From the NCBI GenBank assembly GCA_013822245.1, contig PNKE01000010.1:1-64000 (forward strand): a stretch of 64,000 nt of DNA, written 5' to 3'. Position numbers and translations under genes: made by a program. Numbering within the stretch: position 1 is the first letter of the stretch; each line of letters opens with the position of its first letter. A model generated the notes under the pieces. That model was not told the origin of the DNA and made no database searches. It worked only from the letters and a program-made list of their open reading frames with translations. This stretch comes from Candidatus Solibacter sp. (GTDB taxonomy: Bacteria; Acidobacteriota; Terriglobia; Bryobacterales; Bryobacteraceae). Positions 9,826 through 19,163 of this stretch are shown piece by piece.

Positions 9826-10283
9826 ACTGTCCATTTTGCGGCAACAAGGAAGACCGCGTGATCGATTCGCGCGAGAGCCGGGAAGGCGAGTCCATCCGCC
9901 GCCGGCGCGAGTGCCTCCAGTGTCTTCGTCGGTTTACTACATACGAAAGAATCGACGAGATCCCTTACCTGGTAATAAAGAAGGACGGCCGGCGCGAGAA
10001 GTTCGACCGCCAGAAAGTCCTGTCGGGATTGCTCAAGGCGTGCGAAAAACGGCCGATCAGTATGTCTGTACTCGCCAATCTGGTGGATGAAGTCGACGGG
10101 TTGCTGTCCGAGAAGCCGGAGCGCGAGATATCTACTACTGAAATAGGGGAGTTCCTGATGGGCCAACTCGCCCAACTCGACAAGATCGCCTATGTGAGGT
10201 TCGCCTCGGTCTATCGCGACTTCCAGGATGTGGAGGCGTTTCTAAGCGAACTGAAGGAGTTGATGCGCAAGAAGAGGCGCTGA
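9822..10283 (+). CDS. nrdR: transcriptional repressor NrdR
   Basis: NrdR represses ribonucleotide reductase genes in response to ATP/dATP. The 153-residue protein has the N-terminal zinc ribbon (C3, C6, C31, C34), with the invariant start MNCPFCGNKEDRVIDSRES, and an ATP-cone domain from about residue 48. The length is typical. The start codon overlaps the stop of the upstream membrane protein by 4 bases, so it is probably translated from that message. No nrd genes or obvious NrdR boxes lie nearby. Confidence 0.97.
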   Translation: MNCPFCGNKEDRVIDSRESREGESIRRRRECLQCLRRFTTYERIDEIPYLVIKKDGRREKFDRQKVLSGLLKACEKRPISMSVLANLVDEVDGLLSEKPEREISTTEIGEFLMGQLAQLDKIAYVRFASVYRDFQDVEAFLSELKELMRKKRR

Positions 10284-10646
10284 TCGGGCCGCGTCCGGCG
10301 GGCTTCCCCGGCGTCCGGTCCGGCGTGGAAGAAACACATTTTAACCTGTCCGGTCGAAACTGTACCTGTTCGAGCGCATCTTATGTAAATAGAACCTTAA
10401 CAGAAGGGACCTTTCCGTGGTACCCTTATGCGGAGCGCTGCGCCATCCACGACGACCTTGCCGTAAACACGCTATCCCTGTCTGTCCCTCCTGGGGCAGA
10501 TTCCAGCGGAAGCACCGGCGATCCGGCGCGGCTGACGCTCTTGTATTCTTGCAAGATCAACAAAAAAAAGAGCATAGTAACGCAATTCGCACTTCTCCCG
10601 AGCGTCCTTGTGGCGTCTCGTGATTGCATTGTGAGGTGAGCCACCA
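10284..10646. other. intergenic region upstream of rpoD
   Basis: No gene is seen in this 363-base stretch. It contains AT-richer patches (around 10335-10400 and 10540-10585, the latter with a run of eight A) that are the likely site of rpoD promoters, but no single -35/-10 pair is convincing enough to name. A purine-rich GTGAGGTGAG just before 10647 serves as the ribosome binding site. Confidence 0.4.
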
Positions 10647-12179
10647 GTGGACAATTACGACGATCACTTTTTAGCCGATTCGCATGAGAGTCTCCAGTTG
10701 CCGACCTCGTTCGACGAGGACGCCAACTTTTTCCATCCTGGCGACGTGCAGGAGGAGGACTTTCATGCGGCACAGCACGTCGAGGAGTCGATCTACACTG
10801 ACGACCCCGTCCGCGTCTACCTGCGCGAGATGGGCGCCGTTCCCCTGTTGACGCGTGACGGCGAGGTGGATCTGGCCCGCCGGATGGAACGCGGCAAGTT
10901 GAAGATGCAGAAGGCGATCAGCCGCTCGGTGCTGGTCCATTTGCAGGTGCTCAACGTCGCCGAGCAGATGAAAGCGGAAGATTCCGACCTGGGCGCCTGG
11001 GTGGACACCGGCGATATCGAGGAGGGTACCACCGCTCATTTGAAGCGCCAGTCCGAGATCCGGAAGCTGTTTGCCGACTTCTCCGGCCAACTCAAGCGCC
11101 AACACCAGAGCGAGGAGAAGCTGGCCGCGGCGCCTTCCTCGAACAAGAAGCTCAAGAGAAAGGCGCAGCAGAAGTTCTACCGCTCGCTGGTGGAAACCGC
11201 GCTCCACATCCGCCGCGTCCCGTGGTTACTGCCAAAGTGGAGGCAGTTCTCGCTTGCCATCGAGAAGGCGGCCGAGGAGATGGCCCATCTCGACCATGAG
11301 ATCCGCCGCCTCGAAGTGCGAAAGGCCGACAATCAGGCCAAGATCCGCGAACTGAAAAGAGAGATCAAGCGCCGGGAGCAGCAGGCCGGCGCCCCGCTCG
11401 GCGACCTGCGCCACACCCTGGCCGTCATCCGCCAAGGCGAACTGGAAGCCGAACGGGCGAAGAAGGATCTGGTCGAGGCCAACCTCCGCCTGGTGGTTTC
11501 GGTGGCCAAGAAATACGTCAATCGCGGCCTTCATCTGCTTGATTTGATTCAGGAAGGCAACATTGGCCTGATGCGTGCGGCCGACAAGTTCGAATACCGC
11601 CGCGGCTACAAGTTTTCGACCTACGCCACGTGGTGGATCCGGCAGGCGATCACGCGCGCCATCGCCGATCAGTCGCGGACGATCCGCATCCCGGTGCACA
11701 TGAACGAGTCGATGAACAAGTTCCTGCGCGCCACCCGCGAACTGGAGAAGGAACTTGGCCGAGTTCCTACAAATGAGGAAATCAGCCGCCGGATGGATAT
11801 TCCGGTCGAGAAGGTCCAGAAGCTGAAGACGATCAGCCGCGACCCGGTGTCGCTTGAGACGCCGGTGGGCCGGGACGGGGAGTCTGCGCTCGGCGACCTG
11901 ATCGAGGACCGCTGGGTGAGTTCGCCGGTTGAGACGGTGATCGACTCGAACGTCCGCGATGAGACGGCGGCGATCCTCAAGACGCTGTCGCCGAAGGAAG
12001 AAAAGGTGATCCGGCTTCGTTTCGGCATCGGCTGCGACCGCGAGCATACGCTTGAGGAGATCGGCCAGCAGTTTGACGTCACGCGCGAGCGGATCCGGCA
12101 GATCGAAGCCAAGGCGCTGCGCCAGTTGCGGTCGCCTGAGCGCGCCCGGCACCTGCGCGCACTACTTGCCGCAAGGTAA
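10647..12179 (+). CDS. rpoD: primary RNA polymerase sigma factor RpoD (sigma-70)
   Basis: This is the housekeeping sigma factor, 510 residues from a GTG start. Region 1.2 begins at about residue 50 ([12 protein letters not shown]). A long helical insert with many Lys/Glu follows. Regions 2.1-2.4 begin at about residue 273 ([19 protein letters not shown], then [17 protein letters not shown]). Region 3 and region 4.2 ([20 protein letters not shown]) complete it. No domain 1.1 is recognisable; the N-terminus is a short acidic segment. The next in-frame Met would cut into region 1.2, so the GTG with its upstream GGTGAG is preferred. Confidence 0.96.
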   Translation: MDNYDDHFLADSHESLQLPTSFDEDANFFHPGDVQEEDFHAAQHVEESIYTDDPVRVYLREMGAVPLLTRDGEVDLARRMERGKLKMQKAISRSVLVHLQVLNVAEQMKAEDSDLGAWVDTGDIEEGTTAHLKRQSEIRKLFADFSGQLKRQHQSEEKLAAAPSSNKKLKRKAQQKFYRSLVETALHIRRVPWLLPKWRQFSLAIEKAAEEMAHLDHEIRRLEVRKADNQAKIRELKREIKRREQQAGAPLGDLRHTLAVIRQGELEAERAKKDLVEANLRLVVSVAKKYVNRGLHLLDLIQEGNIGLMRAADKFEYRRGYKFSTYATWWIRQAITRAIADQSRTIRIPVHMNESMNKFLRATRELEKELGRVPTNEEISRRMDIPVEKVQKLKTISRDPVSLETPVGRDGESALGDLIEDRWVSSPVETVIDSNVRDETAAILKTLSPKEEKVIRLRFGIGCDREHTLEEIGQQFDVTRERIRQIEAKALRQLRSPERARHLRALLAAR

Positions 12180-12200
12180 TAGAATCAAAAGGTTGGCTGG

Positions 12201-12238
12201 AACCCCGAGCCCGTCAGGGTGCGGGGTTTTCGTTTTTT
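12201..12238 (+). terminator. Rho-independent terminator of rpoD
   Basis: Arms AACCCCG (12201-12207) and CGGGGTT (12222-12228) form the base of a hairpin that is followed by TTCGTTTTTT, about 20 bases after the rpoD stop. The hairpin contains the stop codon of the convergent EamA gene (12214-12216), so the two transcription units meet inside it. Confidence 0.85.
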
Positions 12239-13095
12239 GGCGCCGGCTTGAGTTCGGCCAGAAGGATGGAAGCGAGAATCAGGGCGGCGCCGGCAAGCGA
12301 CAGCGCGGTCCAACGTTCGCCGGCGAAGACCCAGGCAACCAGCCCGGCGAAGACGGGTTCAAGGGCAAAGAGCAATGCCGCCCTGGTGGCGGAGGTGTGC
12401 CGCTGCGCCCATGTATAGAGGGAGAAAGACAGCGCGGTGGCAAGTGCGGCGGTCGCCAGCAGGGCGGCGAGCAGGCGCGGGGTCCAGTGGATGGAGGGGG
12501 TCTCGGCCCACCAGAAGGTGGCCAGGGAAAGCGCAGCCACGCCGGCCACCTGGAGCAGGGTGAGCCATTCGTAGTTGATGCGTCCGGACCAGTGGGCGAC
12601 GGCGACGATGTGGGCCGAAAAGGCGGCGGCGCACCCGATGGTGAGAAGGTCGCCGCGGTTGGGCGCGCCGATTCCGAGTCCGGTCATCAAGGCGGTGCCG
12701 GCGAAGGCCAGAGCGCAGGCGGCCCACACGGCCAACCCCAGGCGGCGGCGCGCGTGAATCGACACAAACAGCGGCACAAGAACAACATAGAGGCCGGTGA
12801 GGAAGGCCGAATTGGACGCCGTTGTATACCGCAGCCCGGAGGTTTGCAACGCGTAGCCGACGAAGAGAAACGCGCCGCACACCGCGCCGCCGATCCAGGA
12901 CGTCCGGGCGGGGACAGCGGCTCCGAGCCGGGACCTGAAGACGAGAAACAGCAGCAGTGAGGCGACGGAGAAGCGAATGGCCAGGAACGCGAGGGTGGTG
13001 GCATCGGCCAGAGCGGCCTTGACAACTACAAAAGTAGCGCCCCAAATGAGGGCGATGAGGACCAGGGTGAGTTCGGCGCGCAGACGGGTGCTCAT
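12214..13095 (-). CDS. EamA/DMT-family transporter
   Basis: The 293-residue membrane protein has about ten hydrophobic segments arranged as two EamA repeats. The first begins LTLVLIALIWGATFVVVKAA; the second ends EPVFAGLVAWVFAGERWT. Members export metabolites or amino acids, and the substrate cannot be read from sequence. The ATG lies 2 bases after the stop of the upstream M20 peptidase gene, so the two are probably one operon, possibly a peptidase with an exporter for its product. Confidence 0.9.
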   Translation of the reverse strand: MSTRLRAELTLVLIALIWGATFVVVKAALADATTLAFLAIRFSVASLLLFLVFRSRLGAAVPARTSWIGGAVCGAFLFVGYALQTSGLRYTTASNSAFLTGLYVVLVPLFVSIHARRRLGLAVWAACALAFAGTALMTGLGIGAPNRGDLLTIGCAAAFSAHIVAVAHWSGRINYEWLTLLQVAGVAALSLATFWWAETPSIHWTPRLLAALLATAALATALSFSLYTWAQRHTSATRAALLFALEPVFAGLVAWVFAGERWTALSLAGAALILASILLAELKPAPKNENPAP

Positions 13096-13097
13096 CG

Positions 13098-14348
13098 TCA
13101 GCCCTGATCCGCGAGCAGGAGGCAGAGAAGAAGAGTAATGCGCCGCAGGCCGAGGATCCGGTTTTCAGGCGAGTACCACTCGCCGGGCGTGTGTGCGCCG
13201 CCGCCGCGGCCGCCGGCTCCGATGGAGATCGCCTCCAGACCGAGGCTGAGTGGGACATTGGCGTCGGTGGAGGCGCAGTCGGACCAGGACCGGATGCCGA
13301 GGTGCTGGTCCACGGTCCTGATGTGATTCAAAATGGAGGCTGTCTCGCTCAGTCTTCCGCCGGGGCGGGACCCGGTTTCGCGGATCGAGGCGGTGACGCG
13401 CCCGGCCGTGGCTAGGCGGTTCTCGGCGGCCTCGGCGGCTTCGGCCGCGGCGGCGAGGCCGGCGACAAGGCCGTCCAAGGTGAGCGGATCGGCTGAGCGC
13501 AGATCGGCCTTCGCCCGCGCCGATGAAGGAATGGCATTCACCGTCGAGCCGCCGTCGATGACGCCGAAGTTGTAGGAGCATCGTTCGGCGGTCCTTACGG
13601 CGGACCTGGTGTCTATAAATGTAGTAATCAAACGGGAAAGGGCATGTACCGGATTGGCGGTACCATGGTCGGCCCAGGAGTGGCCGCCGGGGCCGCTCAT
13701 GAAGACGTCGAAACGGCGGCAGGCGAGGGCTTCGGATGTGACGTGTTCGACCGACGGCCCGTCGAGGACGATGAACGCCCGGATGCGGTTGAGCAGCGGC
13801 GAGGGGCGGCAGAGGAATCTCATGCCGGACAGGTTGCCTTCGCCTTCCTCGCCGACGTTGGCGACAAACAACGGCGTTGCGGCGCCAGCAGAGAGCGGGC
13901 GTTCGGCATGGGCGCGGGCGAGGGCGAGCAGGGCGGCGAGGCCGGCCCCGTTATCGGCGACGCCGGGGCCGTGGAACCGGCTGCGGGCGAACTCGATCTG
14001 GGCGGGGCTGGACGGCGAAAGGACGGTGTCGAGGTGGGCGGTGAGGGCGACCAGGGGGGCCGACCGCGGCGCGTCGGCGCGGTGGGCGATTACGTTGCCG
14101 GCGCGGTCAAGCCGGGCGGAGAGTCCGAAACTGGAGAACTGATCGAGGAACCACTCGGCCCTGGCGCGCTCGTTGAAAGTGGGGGCCGGGATGCGGCAAA
14201 GGGCGAGATGCTGTTCGTCGATCCAGCGTGCGTGGCGGTCGAAGAAACGGAACGCTTCCCTGACGGGCTCGGAAGCGACGAGGGTGTCGAGCGGCCCGCT
14301 ACCGCCGGGGAAGGGAAAATCGCCGGTTTTGCTCGAAATGACAGGCAC
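13098..14348 (-). CDS. M20-family metallopeptidase
   Basis: The 416-residue protein has the di-zinc pattern of M20 peptidases: AHLDTV with metal His and the following catalytic Asp, GVADNGAG with the bridging Asp, GEEGEGNL with the catalytic Glu pair, and a C-terminal HTPGEWY metal His. A dimerisation domain with GPGGHSWADHG sits in the middle. A GTG start at 14348 is used; it lacks a good ribosome binding site, so the true start may be further in. A peptidase T- or carboxypeptidase-like role is likely. It pairs with the EamA transporter. Confidence 0.88.
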   Translation of the reverse strand: MPVISSKTGDFPFPGGSGPLDTLVASEPVREAFRFFDRHARWIDEQHLALCRIPAPTFNERARAEWFLDQFSSFGLSARLDRAGNVIAHRADAPRSAPLVALTAHLDTVLSPSSPAQIEFARSRFHGPGVADNGAGLAALLALARAHAERPLSAGAATPLFVANVGEEGEGNLSGMRFLCRPSPLLNRIRAFIVLDGPSVEHVTSEALACRRFDVFMSGPGGHSWADHGTANPVHALSRLITTFIDTRSAVRTAERCSYNFGVIDGGSTVNAIPSSARAKADLRSADPLTLDGLVAGLAAAAEAAEAAENRLATAGRVTASIRETGSRPGGRLSETASILNHIRTVDQHLGIRSWSDCASTDANVPLSLGLEAISIGAGGRGGGAHTPGEWYSPENRILGLRRITLLLCLLLADQG

Positions 14349-14506
14349 TTAGAGGTATCTTACCAACCCGATGCAAGCACGCATCCAGAGGGCAGCCAGG
14401 CGCCGGGGCCGGAGGCCGGTGAATGGGTGAAGGCCTCAAGGAATGGCGGACGCGGCCGATACGGGAATTGGAGGAGGCTTGGGCGCAAGCCGCGAAGCAA
14501 ACCCGA

Positions 14507-15388
14507 ATGTTCGTAATCATCGGAATCATCGTCGTATTTGGTTCAGTGGCCGGCGGTTACGTGATGCACCACGGCAACCTCCTGGTGCTGTACCAGCCTT
14601 CGGAGTTCATCATCATCGGCGGTGCGGCGCTGGGGTCGCTGATCATCGCGAATCCCATGCATGTCTTGAAGGCGGTGGCCGCGGGCACGATCGGTTCTCT
14701 GAAGGGCAGCAAGTACACAAAGGCGTTCTACCTTGAACAATTGAAGATGCTGAACGAAATATTCGTTTATGCGCGCAAGAACGGCGCGGCGAAGCTCGAG
14801 GCCGACATCGATGAACCCGACAAAAGCCCGCTGTTCCAGAAATATCCGAAGTTCCTGAAAGACCACCATGCCTTGGAGTTTTTCTGCGATACCGTCCGGA
14901 TGTCGATTTCTGGCGGTGTCGGGCCGTTTGAGCTGGACCAGTTGATGGAGTTGGACATGGAGGTTCAGCACCATGAAGAGACGGTGCCGGTGTCGGCATT
15001 GTCGACGGTTGCCGATGCGCTGCCGGGGCTGGGCATTGTGGCGGCTGTGCTGGGCGTGGTGATCACGATGGGCGCGCTGGGCGGGCCGCCGGAGGAGATC
15101 GGGCAGAAGGTGGCGGCGGCGTTGGTTGGGACATTTCTAGGCATTCTGATGTGCTACGGGCTGCTGGGGCCGGTGGCGTCGCTGATGACGAAGCAGGTGC
15201 AGGACCGGGCCGAATACATGCAGTTCCTGCGGTTGGGCGTGCTTGGATTCCTGAAAGGGCTGGCGCCATCGCTTTCGGTGGAGTTCGCGCGGCGCGGCAT
15301 CCCGACCCACGTCCGGCCGACGTTCAAGGAGACCGAGACGTCGATCAAGGGCGGTGCGGCTGCGCAGGCCCAGGCCAAGGCGGCGTAA
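14507..15388 (+). CDS. motA: flagellar motor stator protein MotA
   Basis: MotA forms the proton-channel stator of the flagellar motor with MotB. From the ATG at 14507 it has 293 residues, matching the usual length, and starts MFVIIGIIVVFGSVAGGY like other MotA proteins. The frame is open for 28 more codons upstream, but that extension is charged and atypical. Conserved features include the prolines in DALPGLGIVAAVLG and LLGPVASLM and the charged cytoplasmic loop. motB follows 12 bases later. No other flagellar genes are in the window. Confidence 0.93.
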   Translation: MFVIIGIIVVFGSVAGGYVMHHGNLLVLYQPSEFIIIGGAALGSLIIANPMHVLKAVAAGTIGSLKGSKYTKAFYLEQLKMLNEIFVYARKNGAAKLEADIDEPDKSPLFQKYPKFLKDHHALEFFCDTVRMSISGGVGPFELDQLMELDMEVQHHEETVPVSALSTVADALPGLGIVAAVLGVVITMGALGGPPEEIGQKVAAALVGTFLGILMCYGLLGPVASLMTKQVQDRAEYMQFLRLGVLGFLKGLAPSLSVEFARRGIPTHVRPTFKETETSIKGGAAAQAQAKAA

Positions 15389-15400
15389 GGAGAAACCGCC

Positions 15401-16255
15401 ATGGCCACTGGAACGCCGAACCATCCGCCGATCATCGTAATCAAAAGGAAGAAGGGCCATGGCGGCCATCACGGCGGCGCATGGAAGGTGGCCTATGCCG
15501 ACTTCGTTACGGCAATGATGGCGCTGTTCATAGTTTTGTGGCTTTTGGCCTCGGATGAAGAGGTGAAAAAGGCTGTCGGCGGCTATTTCACCGATCCCTC
15601 GGGCCAGGGCAACCTGATGGGCTCGATGATGGCGGGCTCGGGGGACTCGCTGTCGGTGGCGAAGGAAGATCTGGACAAGCTGCTGGAAAAGCTGGAGCAA
15701 GCGGTTAGAGAGTTGCCGGAGCTGAAAGAGTTGGAAAAGAACGTCCAGATGACGATCACGCACGAGGGGCTGCGGATCGAGTTGCTGGAGAACGAAGGCG
15801 GACTGTGGTTTGAGAGCGGGAGTTCTTCGCTGAAGGACCGCGGGCGTGAGATGATGACACTGCTCGGGACGCAATTGAAATCGCTGCCGAACAGACTGGT
15901 GGTGGAGGGGCATACCGACGCCAAGCCCTACGCGGCGTCGGGCCACTACACGAACTGGGAGCTGTCGGCCGACAGGGCCAACACCGCCCGCCGGCTGCTG
16001 GAGGAAGCGGGCATCCAACCCGGCAGGGTGGCGCAGGTGAGAGGGTTCGCCGATGTGGTTCTGAGAAACAAGGCCGATGCGCTGGATCCGGCCAACCGGC
16101 GGGTTTCGGTGATCGTTCAGTACACCGAAGGCCCGCCGAAGGGCAGCAGGGAAGCGGCGGGCAAAGGCGGCGGAAAGGCCGCTGGCGCGAGCAAGTCCGA
16201 GGACGGCGGGAAGGCGGAGAAACCGGAGGAGGCGAACAAGGCCGGAGGCGAATGA
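15401..16255 (+). CDS. motB: flagellar motor stator protein MotB
   Basis: MotB anchors the stator to peptidoglycan. The 284-residue protein has a short basic cytoplasmic start and one membrane segment with the proton-accepting Asp34 in AYADFVTAMMALF. A plug/linker and an OmpA-like peptidoglycan-binding domain follow (EGHTDAKPY, NWELSADRANTARRLL). The tail is low-complexity Gly/Lys/Ala. A GGAGAAACCGCC ribosome binding region precedes the ATG. It is co-transcribed with motA. Confidence 0.95.
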   Translation: MATGTPNHPPIIVIKRKKGHGGHHGGAWKVAYADFVTAMMALFIVLWLLASDEEVKKAVGGYFTDPSGQGNLMGSMMAGSGDSLSVAKEDLDKLLEKLEQAVRELPELKELEKNVQMTITHEGLRIELLENEGGLWFESGSSSLKDRGREMMTLLGTQLKSLPNRLVVEGHTDAKPYAASGHYTNWELSADRANTARRLLEEAGIQPGRVAQVRGFADVVLRNKADALDPANRRVSVIVQYTEGPPKGSREAAGKGGGKAAGASKSEDGGKAEKPEEANKAGGE

Positions 16256-16316
16256 GGCGCAGCCGCGGGGGCAGACGGCGTGAACAGACCGGTGTGGGCT
16301 GCTAAATTGAAGATGT

Positions 16317-16739
16317 ATGCCGATAGAGCAGCATCCCGCATTGAGTCCAGAGAGAGAACAACCACGCGCCAAGTGGAACCTGCGCGCCTTGAAGGCGGAG
16401 GAATCGGGCAGTCCGCTGGCCAGCCTGCCGGAGGGGGTCTACGGTTTCACGACCTCGGCCGCAACCACGGAGGTGGCCGTGTTCGACAAGCCGGTATTCC
16501 GCAGTTTCGAAGTCCACAAGCTTCAAGGCGGCGAGATCCTGTATCTCGGCTATATGAACGAAGCTGATCTGAAGGTGTTTGAAAGCGGCGCCGAACCGGT
16601 TTCGGTGGATCTGTATCCGGATCCGCACGAGCCGGCGACGCATTTGGCGGGAGTTCCGGAGTCGAGGATCACGCGGAAGCGACCGCCGCTGCGCGACCAG
16701 GGCAGTCCGATGAAGCTGCAGATCGCGGCCACGCGCTAG
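16317..16739 (+). CDS. hypothetical protein
   Basis: This 140-residue soluble protein has no signal peptide or membrane segment and no family I recognise. The central part (KPVFRSFEVHKLQGGEILYL) looks like a compact alpha/beta fold, and the ends are rich in Pro and charged residues. It lies 61 bases after motB in the same direction. Its TAG stop (16737-16739) interleaves with the TAG of the convergent M52 peptidase gene. Coding potential is supported by frame length and tight packing only. Confidence 0.5.
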   Translation: MPIEQHPALSPEREQPRAKWNLRALKAEESGSPLASLPEGVYGFTTSAATTEVAVFDKPVFRSFEVHKLQGGEILYLGYMNEADLKVFESGAEPVSVDLYPDPHEPATHLAGVPESRITRKRPPLRDQGSPMKLQIAATR

Positions 16740-17200
16740 GCGGCGCCGCGGCGCCCCTGGCAGGAGGGTTCCACGGGCTGGCCGCCCTTGAGAAGGTCAC
16801 TGAGCAGCCCCGCCGCCAGACGCGAGTTCGTGCGCGCGGTTTCCGACAGCGGACTCCCCAGGCTAAAGTCGGTTCCGGGAACGCGGAGCAGCCAGGCCGG
16901 ACCAGAGAATCCGTAAAGCCGGCGGGCGACGGCGACAAGGTCGCTTGGCCGCAGGGAGTGCGTCATCGGGCCGGGATGGCAGGCGACAGGCGAAAGCGGC
17001 GAAATGGACGGCTGGCCGCCGCGGTAGTCGGCGTCGATGAAGACAAGCCGTTCGGCGCCGGCGACATCGGCGGCCATCTCCGGCATGAGTTCCATGGTCT
17101 CGATGACCTTCCAATCGCCGCCGCCGATGAGGGCGCAGACCTCGGCGGCGACGCCATCGTCGCCGCGATGAGGGTTGCCGATGGCAAACAACAGCGTCAT
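16736..17200 (-). CDS. hydrogenase maturation protease-like protein (peptidase M52)
   Basis: The 154-residue protein resembles HyaD/HycI endopeptidases, which clip the C-terminus of [NiFe]-hydrogenase large subunits after nickel insertion. The start LLFAIGNPHRGDDGV has the family motif with the first metal ligand at Asp15. VFIDADYRGG supplies the second acidic site, and THSLRPSDLV around His81 the third. It overlaps the [2Fe-2S] gene by 4 bases and ends the operon. No hydrogenase structural gene is in the window, so its substrate lies elsewhere or is not a hydrogenase. Confidence 0.85.
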   Translation of the reverse strand: MTLLFAIGNPHRGDDGVAAEVCALIGGGDWKVIETMELMPEMAADVAGAERLVFIDADYRGGQPSISPLSPVACHPGPMTHSLRPSDLVAVARRLYGFSGPAWLLRVPGTDFSLGSPLSETARTNSRLAAGLLSDLLKGGQPVEPSCQGRRGAA

Positions 17201-17484
17201 CCGGTGATTCCGAGGCGAATCAACTCGCCCTTGAGCCGGCGCGGGCTGACCCAGCGCAGGATCTGGCCGTCCTCGACCATGGCCGGGGCGGCGGCGCAGT
17301 GGCCGATGCAGTTCCTCGATTCGGCGATACGGACATCGACATCGCCGGAGACGGGCGCCTGCTTCAGGTAGTCAAGCAGATCCTTCGAGCCGGCGCAGCG
17401 GCAGTTTTCGCCGCCGCAGACGACAAAGACATGGCGGTCGCGCTTGACGTAGACCGTGCCGTCACTGCAGGGGCAGGCTCTCAT
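17197..17484 (-). CDS. thioredoxin-like [2Fe-2S] ferredoxin
   Basis: The 95-residue protein resembles the [2Fe-2S] domain of NuoE/HoxE. Ligands C23-x4-C28 and C59-x3-C63 (CGGENC, CIGHC) are in the expected order. The ATG at 17484 is used because it gives an ATGA overlap with the radical SAM gene; the longer upstream reading is that gene's shadow. It also overlaps the M52 gene by 4 bases. It probably carries electrons for the radical SAM enzyme or a linked oxidoreductase. Confidence 0.85.
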   Translation of the reverse strand: MRACPCSDGTVYVKRDRHVFVVCGGENCRCAGSKDLLDYLKQAPVSGDVDVRIAESRNCIGHCAAAPAMVEDGQILRWVSPRRLKGELIRLGITG

Positions 17485-18629
17485 GGCTGGGCCTCCGCGG
17501 GCTTCGCGGCCGCGTTCCGCGGTTCGTAGATGCAGAACGGCTCCTCTTCCATATAGTCGCCGGTGATGCCGAAAGCCCGGGCACGGCAGCCCATGCAGAC
17601 CTGTTTGAACTCGCAGCAGCCGCATTTGCCCTCGAGCAGGGAGAGGTCGCGCAGCTCGGTGAACAGCGGCGAGCTTTCCCAGACGTCGGAAAAGGCCTGC
17701 TGGCGAAGGTCGCCCGCCTCGACGGGCAGATAGCCGCAGGCCTGGACGACGCCCTTATGGGAGATGAAACAGACGCCCGATCCGGCCAGGCAGCCGCGGG
17801 TCATCTGATTGAGTGCGGCCGGGTCCTGATGGCCGGGATGGTGCGAGTGGCGCGGATGAGGCATCATCCCGGGCAGATCGCGGCCGGCGCGGCGGTCCTC
17901 GGCGCGGCGCTGGCGGACGATGCGGTAGTAGTGGGGCGCGCAGGTGGCCTTCAACTCCATGCCGGAATCGATGCTGCGGTCGTAGAACCAGTTGAGGATC
18001 TCCTCGGCCTCGACGCCGCCGATCGACTGGTCCTCGGCGATGGTGAGGCCGCAGCCGACCGGGACCAGCAGAAAGAGATGGAAGGCGTCCACCTTCAACC
18101 GCCTGGCGAGTTCGAGCGTCTCCTTGAGCTGGTGGACGTTGTGCTTTGAAACCGTGGTGTTGATCTGGGTGGAGATGCCCAGGTCCTGCAAATGACGGAT
18201 TCCTCGAATGGCCGAGTCAAATGCGCCGTCGTGGCCGCGGAAGGCGTCGTGCGTCTGTTTGTCGGCGCCGTCCAAGCTGATGGAGACGCGGACGATGCCG
18301 GCATCCTTGATGCGCATCGCCATTGCCTCGTCGATCAGCGTGCCGTTGGTGGCCAGGGCGACGCGGAGCCCCTTGGAGACGGCGTGGCCGGCGATTTCAA
18401 AGACGTCCCTGCGCCAGAGAGGTTCGCCCCCGCTCAGAACGAGGATCAGTGGGGCATACGACGCAATCTGATCGACGATGGCCAGGCATTCGGCGGTGGA
18501 CAGGTCATCGGGACTCATCAACTCGGTAGCCGAAGCGCGACAGTGAACGCACCTGAGATTGCAGCCCGTTGTCAATTCCCAGAAGACCAGGCGTGGACGA
18601 TAGCCGGAACTGGCGCCCGCAGGATTCAT
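17481..18629 (-). CDS. radical SAM/SPASM protein, AhbD/NirJ-like
   Basis: The 382-residue enzyme has the radical-SAM cluster C23-x3-C27-x2-C30 (TGCNLRCVHC) and the GGEP motif (LVLSGGEPLW). The cysteine-rich C-terminal SPASM-type region (GVCFISHKGVVQACGYL, then GKCGCCEFKQVCMGC) should bind additional [4Fe-4S] clusters. The overall pattern recalls the AhbC/AhbD/NirJ heme-biosynthesis group and peptide-modifying SPASM enzymes, and I cannot separate them by eye. A His-rich stretch HPRHSHHPGH near residue 250 is unusual. It is the first gene of the three-gene operon. Confidence 0.8.
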   Translation of the reverse strand: MNPAGASSGYRPRLVFWELTTGCNLRCVHCRASATELMSPDDLSTAECLAIVDQIASYAPLILVLSGGEPLWRRDVFEIAGHAVSKGLRVALATNGTLIDEAMAMRIKDAGIVRVSISLDGADKQTHDAFRGHDGAFDSAIRGIRHLQDLGISTQINTTVSKHNVHQLKETLELARRLKVDAFHLFLLVPVGCGLTIAEDQSIGGVEAEEILNWFYDRSIDSGMELKATCAPHYYRIVRQRRAEDRRAGRDLPGMMPHPRHSHHPGHQDPAALNQMTRGCLAGSGVCFISHKGVVQACGYLPVEAGDLRQQAFSDVWESSPLFTELRDLSLLEGKCGCCEFKQVCMGCRARAFGITGDYMEEEPFCIYEPRNAAAKPAEAQP

Positions 18630-19096
18630 ACGAATCCTCTATGCAATCTTGACGCCACAGTCACAATGAAGCTAAGTCATTGAAATCAAGTAACCCGGCC
18701 TACGGGGCGCTGGGGGAATTTGCGCAGCCAGATGGAGAGTTGGGGCGGCAGCGCGAGGTTCAGAGCGGGCGGGGCGCCGGTAAAGCACCTGGACGAAGGG
18801 AGGCCACGCCGAAGGTCCAGGCAAAAGGTGCGTGTGTGGCCGGCGCCGCGGATGCGGCCGGGGCCCAGTTGGACAGCACGCGGCAGAGGGCAAGGCCGCT
18901 GAGCATCAATGTGCGGAAGCCAATGAACCAGGCCGGGCCTCGGGAGGCTATCGAGGCCGAGCGGTCGCACTGCCGGGAAATGGGGATCGGGCAGGCGAAG
19001 CTGGGTGAGGCAAATCCGGGCGGCGCGGTCAGCGCGGGTATCTCAGCGGCCTGCCAGACCGGGCGAGCCGCGACAAGGTGAGAGCATGAAGCCTAC

Positions 19097-19124
19097 AGCT
19101 ATCAAAAGATAGCTATGCCTTTTT
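19097..19124 (+). promoter_or_regulatory. hairpin upstream of Oar gene, operator or weak terminator
   Basis: AGCTATC (19097-19103), loop AAAA, GATAGCT (19108-19114), then ATGCCTTTTT. It could end transcription entering from the left, or act as an operator. A related motif, AGCTATCGAAAGATA, occurs at 46077-46091 ahead of another Oar gene. Confidence 0.4.
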
Positions 19125-19133
19125 AGTAAAGAA

Positions 19134-19163
19134 TTCACAAAAGTAAATTCATTGGAGTATAGT
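19134..19163 (+). promoter_or_regulatory. putative sigma-70 promoter of the first Oar gene
   Basis: TTCACA (19134-19139) and TATAGT (19158-19163) are separated by 18 bases in an AT-rich patch, about 185 bases ahead of the start codon. This fits the consensus moderately well; the long leader would be unusual. Confidence 0.4.

Noticed and set aside
10284-12238. replication-origin-like composition switch near rpoD
   Set aside because: The plus strand seems more G-rich to the right than to the left, but hand counts on the left are close to balanced and no dnaA or DnaA boxes are present.
18680-19081. 133-codon plus-strand frame upstream of the first Oar gene
   Set aside because: No ribosome binding site, no family, and the opposite strand shows equally good fragments in several frames; treated as non-coding or decayed.
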